In this document: positions 25,778 through 34,480 of the stretch, in pieces | Layout of the letters: each line of letters opens with the position of its first letter | Numbering within the stretch: position 1 is the first letter of the stretch | Translations under genes and position numbers: made by a program | Assembly (NCBI GenBank): GCA_050246945.1 | Contig: JBFWVC010000010.1 | Span: 124,001 to 188,000 of the forward strand | Length of the DNA: 64,000 nt | Reading direction: 5' to 3' | DNA from: JAEUMD01 sp050246945 | GTDB lineage: Bacteria > Pseudomonadota > Alphaproteobacteria > Rhizobiales > Hyphomicrobiaceae | The notes under the pieces: model-generated | Databases searched by the model: none | Told to the model about the DNA's origin: nothing | The model's input: the letters and a program-made list of their open reading frames with translations, nothing else

Positions 25778-26971
25778 CTACATCGTCAGTCTAAGGCCCG
25801 TAAGCTCGTTGGCAATTCTGCGGAACGCGTCGCGGAGCTCGCTTTCGTTGCGAGCATCGAAGAAATAGCTCGATTTGGAAGCGCACTGCTTCAGGATCGT
25901 GAGAGCTGAGTTGGGTGCCTCGAAGCCGACCGAGAACACAGTGACATTTGAAGACTTGATGTTCGCGCAAAGTTTCAGCGATTGCTGGGGCGAGTCGCCG
26001 TTGGTTTTTTCATATGATGTGTTGAATTCGCCGTCCGTCATGATGATTACAGCCTTCATCGCCTCCGGATCCTCGTAGGTTCGCGGTGCGCTGTTCGATG
26101 GCCAGAACGACGCCCAATGCGGTGAGATGAGGTACCACGCCCACGCGATTCCGAGATGTCCGGCCGTGGACCCGCCCGCGGTCAGGGAGTTGATTTGCGA
26201 TTCCACTGCCGGCACATCGTTCGAGAGAGGGAAGATCGTGCTGCTCGTGCATGAGCTGGTCCTTCTGCCCAGTGGCGCGCCGAACGGACTGGCATCCGTG
26301 AATGCCTGGCCGCCTGTGCGCTCGGTGACGCAGCCATGAGAGAGTCTCACGCCGGTGGCGGCTTGGGCGAACTGACCCGCGTTGACTGCACTCGAATAGG
26401 GGGCGATGGCAATCTTGTTCTTGGAGGGACCATGCGTATCGTCGAGCACTATCTCGGCGAGGTCCTTTGCTGCGTCCCGGAGTGACTGGATCTTGGCGCC
26501 GGCCATCGAGCCGCTGACGTCGAGCATCATGCCTAGCTCGATGTCCCTGGCGCTGTAGATGGCACTCGCAGACAACGTCGTGCGGAAATCACCAGAGTGA
26601 AACACACGCCCGACAGACGTCGGAAGCACCGCGTCGGCCGAGACGGAAATCGCACTCTTGTTTCGATCGATGCTCACCGACAAGTTCTCGAGCCGTCCCT
26701 CCATCTGCGTCACCTGTCGAAGGTTGGCGTGGAAGTAGCTTGCTGCAAGGGCATAGAGCTCGCTGTCAGTCATGCCGCTGAGTCGCAACTCTCTAGCCGT
26801 GGCGAGTGCTGCGGCGTCGAGCGCGGAGATGGCCCGCGACGTCAGACGGTTGATGCGCGAGGCATCAATGGCGATCGCCGATGAGGCGAGCAGGACGAAC
26901 ACGCTCAATCCGAAGATGATCGCGACCGACCCCCCGCCATCCTTGGTGAAGCGCCGAAAAAGCTCTTGCAT
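25778..26971 (-). CDS. TadG-like protein with vWA domain
   Basis: A 397-residue membrane-anchored protein. The N-terminus has the TadE/TadG-type segment (GGGSVAIIFGLSVFVLLASSAIAIDASR) anchoring it in the inner membrane. A von Willebrand A domain starts near residue 145 with the metal site DVSGSM and contains VIIMTDGEFN. Such proteins are minor pilins or accessory proteins of Flp/Tad pili, but no other tad gene is in the window, so this is an orphan. Start ATG at 26971. Confidence 0.88.
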   Translation of the reverse strand: MQELFRRFTKDGGGSVAIIFGLSVFVLLASSAIAIDASRINRLTSRAISALDAAALATARELRLSGMTDSELYALAASYFHANLRQVTQMEGRLENLSVSIDRNKSAISVSADAVLPTSVGRVFHSGDFRTTLSASAIYSARDIELGMMLDVSGSMAGAKIQSLRDAAKDLAEIVLDDTHGPSKNKIAIAPYSSAVNAGQFAQAATGVRLSHGCVTERTGGQAFTDASPFGAPLGRRTSSCTSSTIFPLSNDVPAVESQINSLTAGGSTAGHLGIAWAWYLISPHWASFWPSNSAPRTYEDPEAMKAVIIMTDGEFNTSYEKTNGDSPQQSLKLCANIKSSNVTVFSVGFEAPNSALTILKQCASKSSYFFDARNESELRDAFRRIANELTGLRLTM

Positions 26972-27142
26972 GGGATCACTCCCTCAAAATGCACGTAGCG
27001 GAAAGTCAGTGCAGATGTAATGAATGGATAATGTACGGAAATCAGAGAAATACACGGAAATAGGAAAAATATCGTTTTCATAAAATGAATTTTTTTAGCT
27101 TCTGCCGCAAATTTTAAGAATTGGATTTCCGGATCGGAACAG

Positions 27143-27156
27143 CGATTCATGAATCG
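27143..27156. promoter_or_regulatory. 14-base perfect palindrome
   Basis: CGATTCATGAATCG at 27143-27156 is a perfect palindrome in an AT-rich region 172 bases upstream of the TadG-like gene. It could be a repressor or response-regulator site; nothing else supports this. Confidence 0.3.
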
Positions 27157-27261
27157 ATAATGAAAAGGCCGCGAGCTCTTTATGCTTCGCTCCAGCGGCG
27201 GGCTCCGGTTCTTGCTGGAGCAGCGCAGGCAATGCCAGTCGATGTGCGCCGGCTGATGTCC

Positions 27262-27993
27262 CTATTTTTCCATGAGATTCCGGATCGCTTGGCCGATCGC
27301 AAAAGCACGCTGCTCGATGAGCACGGGAATTTCGCAGGCGATGGGGATGTTTTGCTGGCGCTCCTGGAATACGCGCGCATCCCAGTCGTAGCGGGACTGC
27401 GCCTCCTGTGCCAGACGTGCCGCTTCCTGATCCTTCGGATTGGCATCCGAAGCCTTGAGGAGCTCGGCAAGCTTTGCACCGTCGGCCTCGAGTTTCTTGG
27501 AGCGCAGGATCTGGCGCCGCTGGAACTTCTCGATGCCGTCGACGACCGAGGAACGAGTCTCATTGATCTCCGCAAGGGTTGCCGAGAATAGCTCGGCAAG
27601 CTTCTTATCCCGCTGTTCCGCGGGCAATGCATCGGCAAAAGCAGTGATGTCTTTTTCCACTTCGTCCATAGGAATGCGCCGGCTGGCGATGATGGGCACG
27701 AGCTTGCGGATGGTCTCGTCGTCTGAAGATTTACCCTCGCTTGCGATCGCCGGACCGTCCCACATCTGCACCGCCGTGAGCACCTGCAACTTGTGCTGTA
27801 CGCATGGCCAGTCGGCGTTCGCCGACATCGCTGAGGCAGCCGCATCGCTCGCGGCCTTGTCGTCCGGCGGAAGTTGCGGCGCGGTAGGTTGCTCTTGCGC
27901 GCATGCCTGTCCTGCCATTATCGCCAGTCCGATAAGTACAGCGGTTACGCCACGTGGCATTCGGAGTTGGATCGGAAGATTATTGCAGGTCAT
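27262..27993 (-). CDS. exported protein, last gene of the lanthanide ABC operon
   Basis: A 243-residue protein with a signal peptide (about 12-33, ending ACAQ). A short conserved-looking segment with a Cys (DWPCVQHKLQVLTAVQMW) is followed by a helical, charged region (about 85-215) and a second Cys near the C-terminus (PIACEIP). I do not recognise a named domain. It starts only 18 bases after the ABC permease stop, so it is almost certainly part of the same transcript and probably acts with that transporter in the periplasm. Confidence 0.82.
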   Translation of the reverse strand: MTCNNLPIQLRMPRGVTAVLIGLAIMAGQACAQEQPTAPQLPPDDKAASDAAASAMSANADWPCVQHKLQVLTAVQMWDGPAIASEGKSSDDETIRKLVPIIASRRIPMDEVEKDITAFADALPAEQRDKKLAELFSATLAEINETRSSVVDGIEKFQRRQILRSKKLEADGAKLAELLKASDANPKDQEAARLAQEAQSRYDWDARVFQERQQNIPIACEIPVLIEQRAFAIGQAIRNLMEK

Positions 27994-28011
27994 TCTTGCA
28001 ACCTTTTCGGT

Positions 28012-29028
28012 TCAGCCGCCGCCGGGCCCGCCACGCCGTGCGATCAATCCCTTCGACGGATTGTAGGCAAAGATGGCGGCGCTTAGGAACAGGATGGTGC
28101 AGCCGACTACGGCCATCAGGTGCGTGAGGTCGATACCGCCACCCTCGAGCTGTGGCCCGATTTGGCCATAGAGAGCAAAGCGGATGAGTTCGACCGCATG
28201 CGTGAACGGATTGAGCTCGGCCAGCGTCGCCAGGAGCGGACTCGACTCGCGCAGGCGCCAGACTGGGTAGAGCGCCGACGACATGAAGAACATCGGAAAA
28301 ATGACGAAGTTCATCACGCCCGCGAAATTTTCCAGCTGCTTGATCACCGAAGACATGAACAGAGCGATCGAGCCGAGCATCAGGCCAGACAGGATCAATG
28401 CAGGCAGCAGCGTGACGTATCCCATCGGCATGGGGTCGACATTGCCAAGTTGCGCCAGCGTTGTGGCGATGTTGTTGAAAAATGCGCCGGCTGAAGCCGC
28501 GAACCCGTCGGACTGCAGCGTCTCGAACAGCGGTGTGTCCCACGTCCAGGCTTCCCAGAGCCGTGCCACGAGCAGGAATACGTAGGCCTGCAGAACCGCG
28601 ACGAAGACACCGCCACTGAGTTTGGAGATGAGCAGGAACGAGCGTGGGAATGGGCTGACGAGGAGCGTCCGCATCGCGCCGGTTTCGCGGTCGTACACCA
28701 TCGAAAGCGACGACTGCATCGCATTGAACAGCAGGATCATGCCGACCAGACCAGGGGTCACGAATGTTTCGTAGAGCACGTAAGTCGTATAGGGTGGAAT
28801 GATCGAAACGCCGAGAACCTGCCGGAACCCGGCGGCGAAGATGAACAGCCAGATGAGAGGTCGCACCAGCGCCGACAAGAAGCGTTCCCGCTGGTGCAGG
28901 AAGCGCAGCACCTCGCGCCAGACGATGCCACGGAAGCAATTGAGGTAGGCGCCAAGCCCCATGCGGTACGCCTTGGCAGGCTTTTGCGCCTGGACGCTGT
29001 CTGAGAGTGTTGCGGTTTCAGTTCTCAT
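28012..29028 (-). CDS. ABC-2 type permease, lanthanide uptake system (PedC/LutF-like)
   Basis: A 338-residue inner-membrane protein of the ABC-2 superfamily with about six membrane segments and the family pattern MVYDRETGAMRTLLVSP. In Pseudomonas putida (PedC) and Methylorubrum extorquens (LutF) homologous permeases in PQQ-dehydrogenase loci are needed for growth with lanthanides. The ATG overlaps the ATPase stop by four bases. An ABC-2 permease is usually exporter-like, so the direction of transport is not settled by sequence. Confidence 0.88.
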   Translation of the reverse strand: MRTETATLSDSVQAQKPAKAYRMGLGAYLNCFRGIVWREVLRFLHQRERFLSALVRPLIWLFIFAAGFRQVLGVSIIPPYTTYVLYETFVTPGLVGMILLFNAMQSSLSMVYDRETGAMRTLLVSPFPRSFLLISKLSGGVFVAVLQAYVFLLVARLWEAWTWDTPLFETLQSDGFAASAGAFFNNIATTLAQLGNVDPMPMGYVTLLPALILSGLMLGSIALFMSSVIKQLENFAGVMNFVIFPMFFMSSALYPVWRLRESSPLLATLAELNPFTHAVELIRFALYGQIGPQLEGGGIDLTHLMAVVGCTILFLSAAIFAYNPSKGLIARRGGPGGG

Positions 29029-29804
29029 GCCGCATCGAGCTCCTCGGTCCCCGTCATTTTGCGGAATGCGCGCCGCAGGTCCGTTTCCCCCGATTGAGCG
29101 AGCAACTCCGGCACACTACCCGCGAACAGCACTCGCCCGCGATGCAAGAGCACGATGCAGTCGGTCTGGTTAATTTCATCGATCAGGTGCGTGGCCCAGA
29201 GCACGCCCAGTCCGCGCGTCTCTACGAGTGAACGTACGATCGAAACGACGCTCTCGCGCGAGCCGATGTCGAGCCCCACTGTTGGTTCGTCGAGCAGTAG
29301 CAGATTGGGCTTGTGCAGAAGCGACCGTGCAATCTCCACGCGCCGCGCCTGGCCCCCCGACAGGTTCCGGATCTTTTCGGTCGCACGGTCCGCAAGGGAA
29401 ACCGTCACGAGGGCCTCGTTCGAGCGCACCCGCGCCTCCGATGAGCCGATGCCGTGCAAGGCCGCGTGATAACGCAGGTTCTGGGCGAGCGTCAGATCCG
29501 CGTCGAGCGTCCGGCTCTGGAACACCACGCCCAGGCGCTGCAGCGCCAGCGTCGGTTGCCGTCGGACGTCGTGGCCGAGGATTCTAATCTCGCCGGACAC
29601 GTTGTCGTAAAGTCGGGTGATGAGCGAAAATAGCGTCGACTTGCCGGCACCGTTCAGGCCGAGAAGAACGGTGAACGCCCCCTGCGGCACCTGCAGCGAG
29701 ACGTTGTCGAGGGCCTTCTTCTCCCCGAAACTGTGGCTGACACCGTTGACGTACAACGCTGCCGGTTCCGGGTCTGCGGGAGATTGTTTGGAAGGCTGGG
29801 TCAT
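29025..29804 (-). CDS. ABC ATPase, lanthanide uptake system (PedB/LutE-like)
   Basis: A 259-residue ATP-binding subunit. Walker A GLNGAGKST, Q-loop VVFQSRTLD, signature LSGGQARRVEIARS, Walker B LLLLDEPTVGLD and switch His in ATHLIDE are all present. It belongs to the group found only with PQQ-dependent alcohol dehydrogenases. ATG at 29804 is chosen; 11 codons more upstream are possible. Translation is coupled to the permease. Confidence 0.92.
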   Translation of the reverse strand: MTQPSKQSPADPEPAALYVNGVSHSFGEKKALDNVSLQVPQGAFTVLLGLNGAGKSTLFSLITRLYDNVSGEIRILGHDVRRQPTLALQRLGVVFQSRTLDADLTLAQNLRYHAALHGIGSSEARVRSNEALVTVSLADRATEKIRNLSGGQARRVEIARSLLHKPNLLLLDEPTVGLDIGSRESVVSIVRSLVETRGLGVLWATHLIDEINQTDCIVLLHRGRVLFAGSVPELLAQSGETDLRRAFRKMTGTEELDAA

Positions 29805-30248
29805 GATCGCCCTATGCTCCAGTGTCGAATGATCCAAACGTAGCGCCGCAGCAAAATTGCAGTGGTTTGCGGTAGAGGCAATCCGGCACCGGCGATAGCC
29901 ATAATAGGCATGAGCAGCCGGGGCAATAACGTCAAGCCGATGCGCAAGGCAACGGACCTCCCGGTTTGATGATCAAGAATTCCGCTGCATTGTCCGCGGC
30001 TGGCCCTCTATGCAAGCTTGTTGACCGGAATCACCTTCAACTCATTTTGCTAACCAGAGCATGTTTGGCTGAAGTGCCCAGCGGTTCAGCGTGAACACAT
30101 GCTCAAAGCAATGGGCTGGATCGTGAGCGTGGTCCCGTCAAAAGTGAAACGATCCAGGAAACCAAGCGTCAGCGTCGGAACATTCGGGTCGCGGTCACGA
30201 AGTTCGCCTTGAGATTGCAGTACGACGCTGCAAACTTTGCGAGCACGA
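29805..30248. other. intergenic region inside the transporter run, with repeat copy 3
   Basis: A 444-base gap between the beta-propeller and ATPase genes of the same strand. It holds a copy of the dispersed repeat (30057-30155) and no gene. The repeat could terminate or modulate transcription between the two halves of the operon. Confidence 0.6.
30057..30155 (+). repeat. dispersed intergenic repeat, copy 3
   Basis: GAGCATGTTTGGCTGAAGTG..., core AGCGGTTCAGCGTG, closing arm ACATGCTC, then GGGCTGGATCG and terminal ACGATCC. Arrangement as in copy 2b with several substitutions. Confidence 0.8.
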
Positions 30249-31232
30249 CTAGTCCGGCGCTACGACGACGCCCCAGGGGTAGCGGCCGACGGAGATCGAT
30301 TTGATCGCCCTTTGCCGCGCCACGTCAATGACCGTGACGTCGTTGGACGTGCCGTTCGTGGTGAAGAGCAATTTGTCGTCTGGTGTCAACGCAAGCTGCC
30401 AGACGCGCTGCCCTACGAGTACGTACTTCTCCACCTTCAAGGTCTTCGCGTCCACGATCGCCACTCGATTCGAAGGGCCTAGCGCGACGAAGGCCCATTT
30501 TTGATCCTTGGTGATCCGCACGCCAACCGGCTGGATCGCATCGGGGGTCACGCCTTGGATCTCGAATTTGATCTTGCCGAGCGGTTTGCGAGTAGCCGTA
30601 TCGATGATGGTGACGGTGCCGCCGATCTCCGAGCTGACCCACACCTGGCTGCCATCGAACGTGAACTCGGCCACGCGAGGTCGTGTATCGACGAGTACGT
30701 TGTCGAAGATTTCGTGAGTCTTGGTATCGATGAAGTGCGCCATGTTCGTCGTTTCGGACGTGTTGACGAGAACCTTGCCGTCCGGGCTCATGCCCATCCC
30801 TTCAGGCTCCACTCCGACCGGAATCTCTGACATGACTTGGTTGGTTTGAACGTCGACGACCGTGACCAGATTGTCGTCCTCGTTGGCAATGTAGAGCGGA
30901 TTGCCTGATGGATGGAACGTGAGTAGCTCCGGGTCCGGCCCCGAGGGAAGGTACTTGATCGGTTCGTATGTCGCGGCGTCGTAGACTTCGACGCGATTGT
31001 CGTCGCTGGCGCAAACGAGCAGCCACTTGTTGTCCGCCGACAGGATGACACCGCGCGGACGTGCACCGGTCTTGATGGTGTGTACGACCTTGAATGTGTT
31101 GCTGTCGATGACAGAGACGGTGTTTTCCTTCTCGTTCGATACGAACACCTTGTAGGCGGCGGCTGGCGCTGGGGCCAGTGTTGCCAATGTTCCGGCCAGC
31201 ACGCCCAACATAAGTATCGAAAGGGATTTCAC
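30249..31232 (-). CDS. PQQ-dehydrogenase-associated beta-propeller (PedA2-like)
   Basis: A 327-residue periplasmic beta-propeller with a signal peptide (about 1-24, ending APAAA) and YVTN-like repeats (KVFVSNEKENTVSVID, PLYIANEDDNLVTVVD and others). The family is restricted to PQQ-dehydrogenase ABC loci; in P. putida the PedA2 member is part of the lanthanide transporter operon. The GTG at 31232 is chosen because GGAGA sits eight bases before it and gives a proper signal peptide; longer readings are arginine-rich and lack export features. Confidence 0.9.
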   Translation of the reverse strand: MKSLSILMLGVLAGTLATLAPAPAAAYKVFVSNEKENTVSVIDSNTFKVVHTIKTGARPRGVILSADNKWLLVCASDDNRVEVYDAATYEPIKYLPSGPDPELLTFHPSGNPLYIANEDDNLVTVVDVQTNQVMSEIPVGVEPEGMGMSPDGKVLVNTSETTNMAHFIDTKTHEIFDNVLVDTRPRVAEFTFDGSQVWVSSEIGGTVTIIDTATRKPLGKIKFEIQGVTPDAIQPVGVRITKDQKWAFVALGPSNRVAIVDAKTLKVEKYVLVGQRVWQLALTPDDKLLFTTNGTSNDVTVIDVARQRAIKSISVGRYPWGVVVAPD

Positions 31233-31321
31233 GCGGGAGTCTCCTCGGATGTGATCATTCTTGTTGCCACAGTTCCCTGTCCCTCGCCTTGCGGCTCTGA
31301 GCCGTGCTCGCTTGAACCGGG

Positions 31322-32662
31322 CTACTTGTTGTAGGCCTTGCATGCACTCTCGGGCTTGTCGTAGCCGAGCGTATCCAGCTCGGAGAACTGGTGCAGGAAC
31401 TGCGGTTGCGGAGAAACCGTGACATTCAACTTGTCGGTCGTGACCAGGATGGGTTGGCGCAGCTGCCCGTTCCAGCTGCGATAGGTGAGCTTGCGGCCCT
31501 TGAACGCTGCCAGCTCGAACTCCGGCGTCATCATGTAGGCGATCAGTTCGCGCAGGTCGCTCGTTCGTCTGCGCGTAGCGGCTTCGCCCACCGAGCGCAC
31601 CGCCATCCAAACGTTGTAGTCGAGCGCGCGCATGTTGCGGTTGTTGAGCCGCTTGAACCGGTTCTGGAATTGCGTTCCCCCCCACAGCTCGACGGCAGGA
31701 TGCCAGCTGGTCGCAAAAAGGCCGGCCGTGCCGACGACTGGGCGTGCATCCCATGTCCGATAGGGGAAATAGTCGCCGAACAATTCGCCTTCGTCGGCGA
31801 CGACGACGAGATCGTGCGACGGTGCTTTCTGCAGGAATGACGGAATTTGCTGCTGGATCTGTTCATACCCGCCATCGGCGCGGCGGCTGCCGACTTCGTA
31901 CTTGAACTCGAGCTCGCCGACGATCCTGTGATTGAATCGCTTCGCAGCACGCTTGATGGCCTCCGCGTAGAGCTTGTCCTCGGGCGTCGAGCCAACCACC
32001 ATGAGCCACTTGTTCCATTGCTTGACGGCTAGGTACTGGGCGAGCGCATCGGCCAGCATCGCACGCGACGGAGCGGTATGTTTGATGTTGGCGCGGCAGT
32101 CCTCATTGCGAAGTCGATCATCGGGGGCCGACGCGTTGAAGATTACCGCAGTCTTGCCAGCCACCGCATCGGCAAGATTCAGCAGCGTCGCAGGCGCCAT
32201 GTCGGCAACGACAAAGGCGATGCCGCCATTGACCTTCGAGACAACCTCGGAAACGAGCGCTGCGGCATCGGTGTTCTCCACGACGTCCAGTTTGAAATCC
32301 TGCTTCAGGAATTTGCCCGTCGTGTTGTTGTCGTCGATGGCGAGAAGGGCGCCACCCAGACCGTCGTCCTTGGGGCGTTGGTCGAGCAGGGACAGCGGAG
32401 GCAGCCGGTCCCGAAGCTCCCTCGCCAGGAGTATGGAGATTGTTTGCGTTCCCGCGCTCTTTTCGGCAGGGGCATTTGCAGCCAGCGTTGCCGCCTGTGC
32501 ATGCGCATTTGCAGTGCATGCTGCAACGAAGAACGCCAGGGCCGTTGCGATCAGAATTGCACGATCAAACACTGGACGTGCGGAGCACGCGACAGCCTGA
32601 CCAACGCTCGTACGCTCGGCACGGCGAAAGTGCTCACAGGCTGCAGCTCCTCGGGATCGCAT
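31322..32662 (-). CDS. ABC substrate-binding protein, PQQ-ADH system (PedA1/LutA-like)
   Basis: A 446-residue protein with an N-terminal membrane/export segment (about 34-55) and a type I periplasmic-binding fold (ISILLARELRDRLPPLS..., GGIAFVVADMAPATLLNLAD..., YNVWMAVRSVGEA). It belongs to the binding-protein family of the PQQ-dependent alcohol dehydrogenase ABC system, linked to lanthanide uptake in P. putida and M. extorquens. ATG at 32662 is chosen because GAGGAG lies eight bases before it. First gene of the leftward operon. Confidence 0.9.
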   Translation of the reverse strand: MRSRGAAACEHFRRAERTSVGQAVACSARPVFDRAILIATALAFFVAACTANAHAQAATLAANAPAEKSAGTQTISILLARELRDRLPPLSLLDQRPKDDGLGGALLAIDDNNTTGKFLKQDFKLDVVENTDAAALVSEVVSKVNGGIAFVVADMAPATLLNLADAVAGKTAVIFNASAPDDRLRNEDCRANIKHTAPSRAMLADALAQYLAVKQWNKWLMVVGSTPEDKLYAEAIKRAAKRFNHRIVGELEFKYEVGSRRADGGYEQIQQQIPSFLQKAPSHDLVVVADEGELFGDYFPYRTWDARPVVGTAGLFATSWHPAVELWGGTQFQNRFKRLNNRNMRALDYNVWMAVRSVGEAATRRRTSDLRELIAYMMTPEFELAAFKGRKLTYRSWNGQLRQPILVTTDKLNVTVSPQPQFLHQFSELDTLGYDKPESACKAYNK

Positions 32663-32936
32663 GCGAAAGCTCCTCGACATTGACTTTCGCTGTAACATAG
32701 TTACATCCAAGGCGATCTCAAGACGAAATTCTCCGGAAGCAACGGTGGTAGAGGCCACAACTATGTGAGCGGTCACAATCACGTGAGCAGGGCGCGCGCC
32801 GACAGCAACCCTGTTGTCGGAATTGCGGCCACCTGAAAATGTTCGTGGCGTAAAACGCTTGCGCCTGGAGCGGTTTCAGGGCACCCGAAGCGATACGTTA
32901 ACGTTGAAACGCGCAACAAGACGCGTCGGAGGGCCC
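32663..32936. promoter_or_regulatory. divergent promoter between the two ABC operons
   Basis: The 274 bases separate the leftward lanthanide-type ABC operon from the rightward nine-gene run. A dyad CCTGAAA (32832-32838) / TTTCAGG (32874-32880) lies about 60 bases before the rightward start. AT-rich CATAGTTACATCC near 32700 may be promoter sequence of the leftward operon. A shared lanthanide-responsive regulator would have to act here, but no known site is recognised. Confidence 0.5.
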
Positions 32937-33494
32937 ATGGTTCGAAATTTGGCATCGGCTGTGGCTGCATTGCTGCTGGTGCCGCCGATGATGATCGTGG
33001 TCACGCCCCGGGCTCTAGGAGCGCAGAAGATTGTCGTGTTCCCGTTCGAAGTCATCGATGCCACCAAGACATCCGGTCCGATGGGATACGATCTGGGTGG
33101 TGGCTTGCCGGCAGGTCCCGACGAGGACGAGGTGCGCCGCTTGAAAGTGATTTCTGATGATCTCGTCCGCCGTATCGACAAGGATGGCCGCTATGAGTTG
33201 GTCGGCAGATCTGGACTAGCCGCTGAAATTGAGAAAGTCGGTCCCATTTACAAGTGCAACGGCTGCGAGGACGACATCGCCAAGCGCCTCGGCGCCGGCC
33301 TCGTTTTGATTGCCACAGTCGAAAAGCTGTCTGACCTGCTCTTCAACTTCAATCTCTACCTCCGCGATGTATCGCAGGAGAAGGTGACGTCGATCATGTC
33401 GACGACGATTCAAGGCAGCACGGACGAGGCATGGTTGCGGGGCATCCGCTATCTTGCCGAACGCAAGCTGCTTCAACCAGGAGACGCGAAATGA
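32937..33494 (+). CDS. exported DUF2380/DUF3280-type protein
   Basis: A 185-residue exported protein with a signal peptide (about 1-27). The domain with KIVVFPFEVIDATKTSG..., RRIDKDGRYELVGRSG and the Cys pair CNGCEDDIAKRLGA is typical of the DUF2380/DUF3280 family seen in PQQ-dehydrogenase loci; its role is unknown. The ATG at 32937 follows GGAGGG. It is first in the rightward run and its stop overlaps the next start (ATGA). Confidence 0.85.
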   Translation: MVRNLASAVAALLLVPPMMIVVTPRALGAQKIVVFPFEVIDATKTSGPMGYDLGGGLPAGPDEDEVRRLKVISDDLVRRIDKDGRYELVGRSGLAAEIEKVGPIYKCNGCEDDIAKRLGAGLVLIATVEKLSDLLFNFNLYLRDVSQEKVTSIMSTTIQGSTDEAWLRGIRYLAERKLLQPGDAK

Positions 33495-34480
33495 TCGATC
33501 GCCGCCGGGTTCTTCAAGGAGCCGGAGCCGTGCTCACGGCCACGGCATTGCCTGTGAACGTCGACGCGGCCGGGGCGGGTTCATTGCGCGTCGCATCACT
33601 GAAGTTTGGTTCGTTCAACTGGCTCCTGGAGACGATCAAGGCGGAAGGATTGGCGCAGAAGGTGGGGCTCAAGCTCGATATCGTCGAGGTCGCCACGAAC
33701 CAGGCTGGCCCCGTCGCGTTGCTTGCCGACGAAGTCGATCTCATCGTCAGCGACTGGCCCTGGGCGCTTCGCCAACGCTCGTTCGGCCAGAAACTCAAGT
33801 TCCGCCCGTATTCATCCTCGCTCGGCGCCGTCATGGTCGCAAAGGACGGACCCATCACCTCGCTGCAGGACCTGGAAGGCAAGCGCCTGGGCATTGCCGG
33901 TTCCGCCATCGACAAAAGTTGGCTGCTTCTTCGAGCCTACTCGCGACGCGTGTTGAACCGCGACATCGCCAACATTGCCGAGCCGGTTTTTGGGGCGGCT
34001 CCCCTTGTTGCGGAAGAACTCAAGAACGGCCGCATCGATGCGTGTCTCAACTTTTGGACATTTGCCGCGCGGCTCGAAGGTGCCGGCTTCCGGCCGCTGA
34101 TGGCCGTTGACGATATGTTGGTCAAGCTCGGCATTGAACCGGTGCCCGCACTCGTCGGCTTCGTCTGGCGCGAAGAGATCGCAGCGGCGAAATCGGCGGA
34201 ACTCACAGCATTCTTTGCAACTGTCGATCAGGCGAATCAGATCCTGGCGACCTCCGATGCCGCGTTCGAGCGGTTGAAACCATTGATGCGCGCACAATCG
34301 GACGCGGAATATTTTGCCTTGAAGGCCTATTATCGCGCCGGTATCCCCAAGCCATGGGGCGAAAAGCAGACCGCTTCCGCCAGGAAGCTGTTCGAACTGC
34401 TGGCCGCGGAAGGCGGCAAGGAATTGATTGGCAGCGGTACCACCTTTGACCCGAACTTGTTCGATGGCGCTAGCAACTGA
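33491..34480 (+). CDS. ABC transporter substrate-binding protein, NMT1/SsuA type, Tat-exported
   Basis: A 329-residue solute-binding protein of the nitrate/sulfonate/thiamine-precursor (NMT1/SsuA-like) fold. The N-terminus MIDRRRVLQGAG resembles a Tat signal. The body shows RVASLKFGSFNWLLETIKAEG and ISDWPWALRQR-like segments. The ligand cannot be read from sequence. Start ATG overlaps the stop of the DUF2380 gene; the stop lies inside the permease start region. Its place between XoxF-associated genes and cofactor synthesis suggests a ligand related to methylotrophy. Confidence 0.88.
   Translation: MIDRRRVLQGAGAVLTATALPVNVDAAGAGSLRVASLKFGSFNWLLETIKAEGLAQKVGLKLDIVEVATNQAGPVALLADEVDLIVSDWPWALRQRSFGQKLKFRPYSSSLGAVMVAKDGPITSLQDLEGKRLGIAGSAIDKSWLLLRAYSRRVLNRDIANIAEPVFGAAPLVAEELKNGRIDACLNFWTFAARLEGAGFRPLMAVDDMLVKLGIEPVPALVGFVWREEIAAAKSAELTAFFATVDQANQILATSDAAFERLKPLMRAQSDAEYFALKAYYRAGIPKPWGEKQTASARKLFELLAAEGGKELIGSGTTFDPNLFDGASN

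Noticed and set aside
28012..29804. Interpretation as a drug or polysaccharide exporter
   Set aside because: The ATPase and permease resemble subfamilies that accompany PQQ dehydrogenases, and the binding protein and propeller genes beside them fit the lanthanide systems better. Direction of transport remains open.
30249..31754. Longer version of the PedA2-like propeller
   Set aside because: The extension overlaps the binding-protein gene and lacks export features; the GTG at 31232 has a ribosome site and gives a normal signal peptide.
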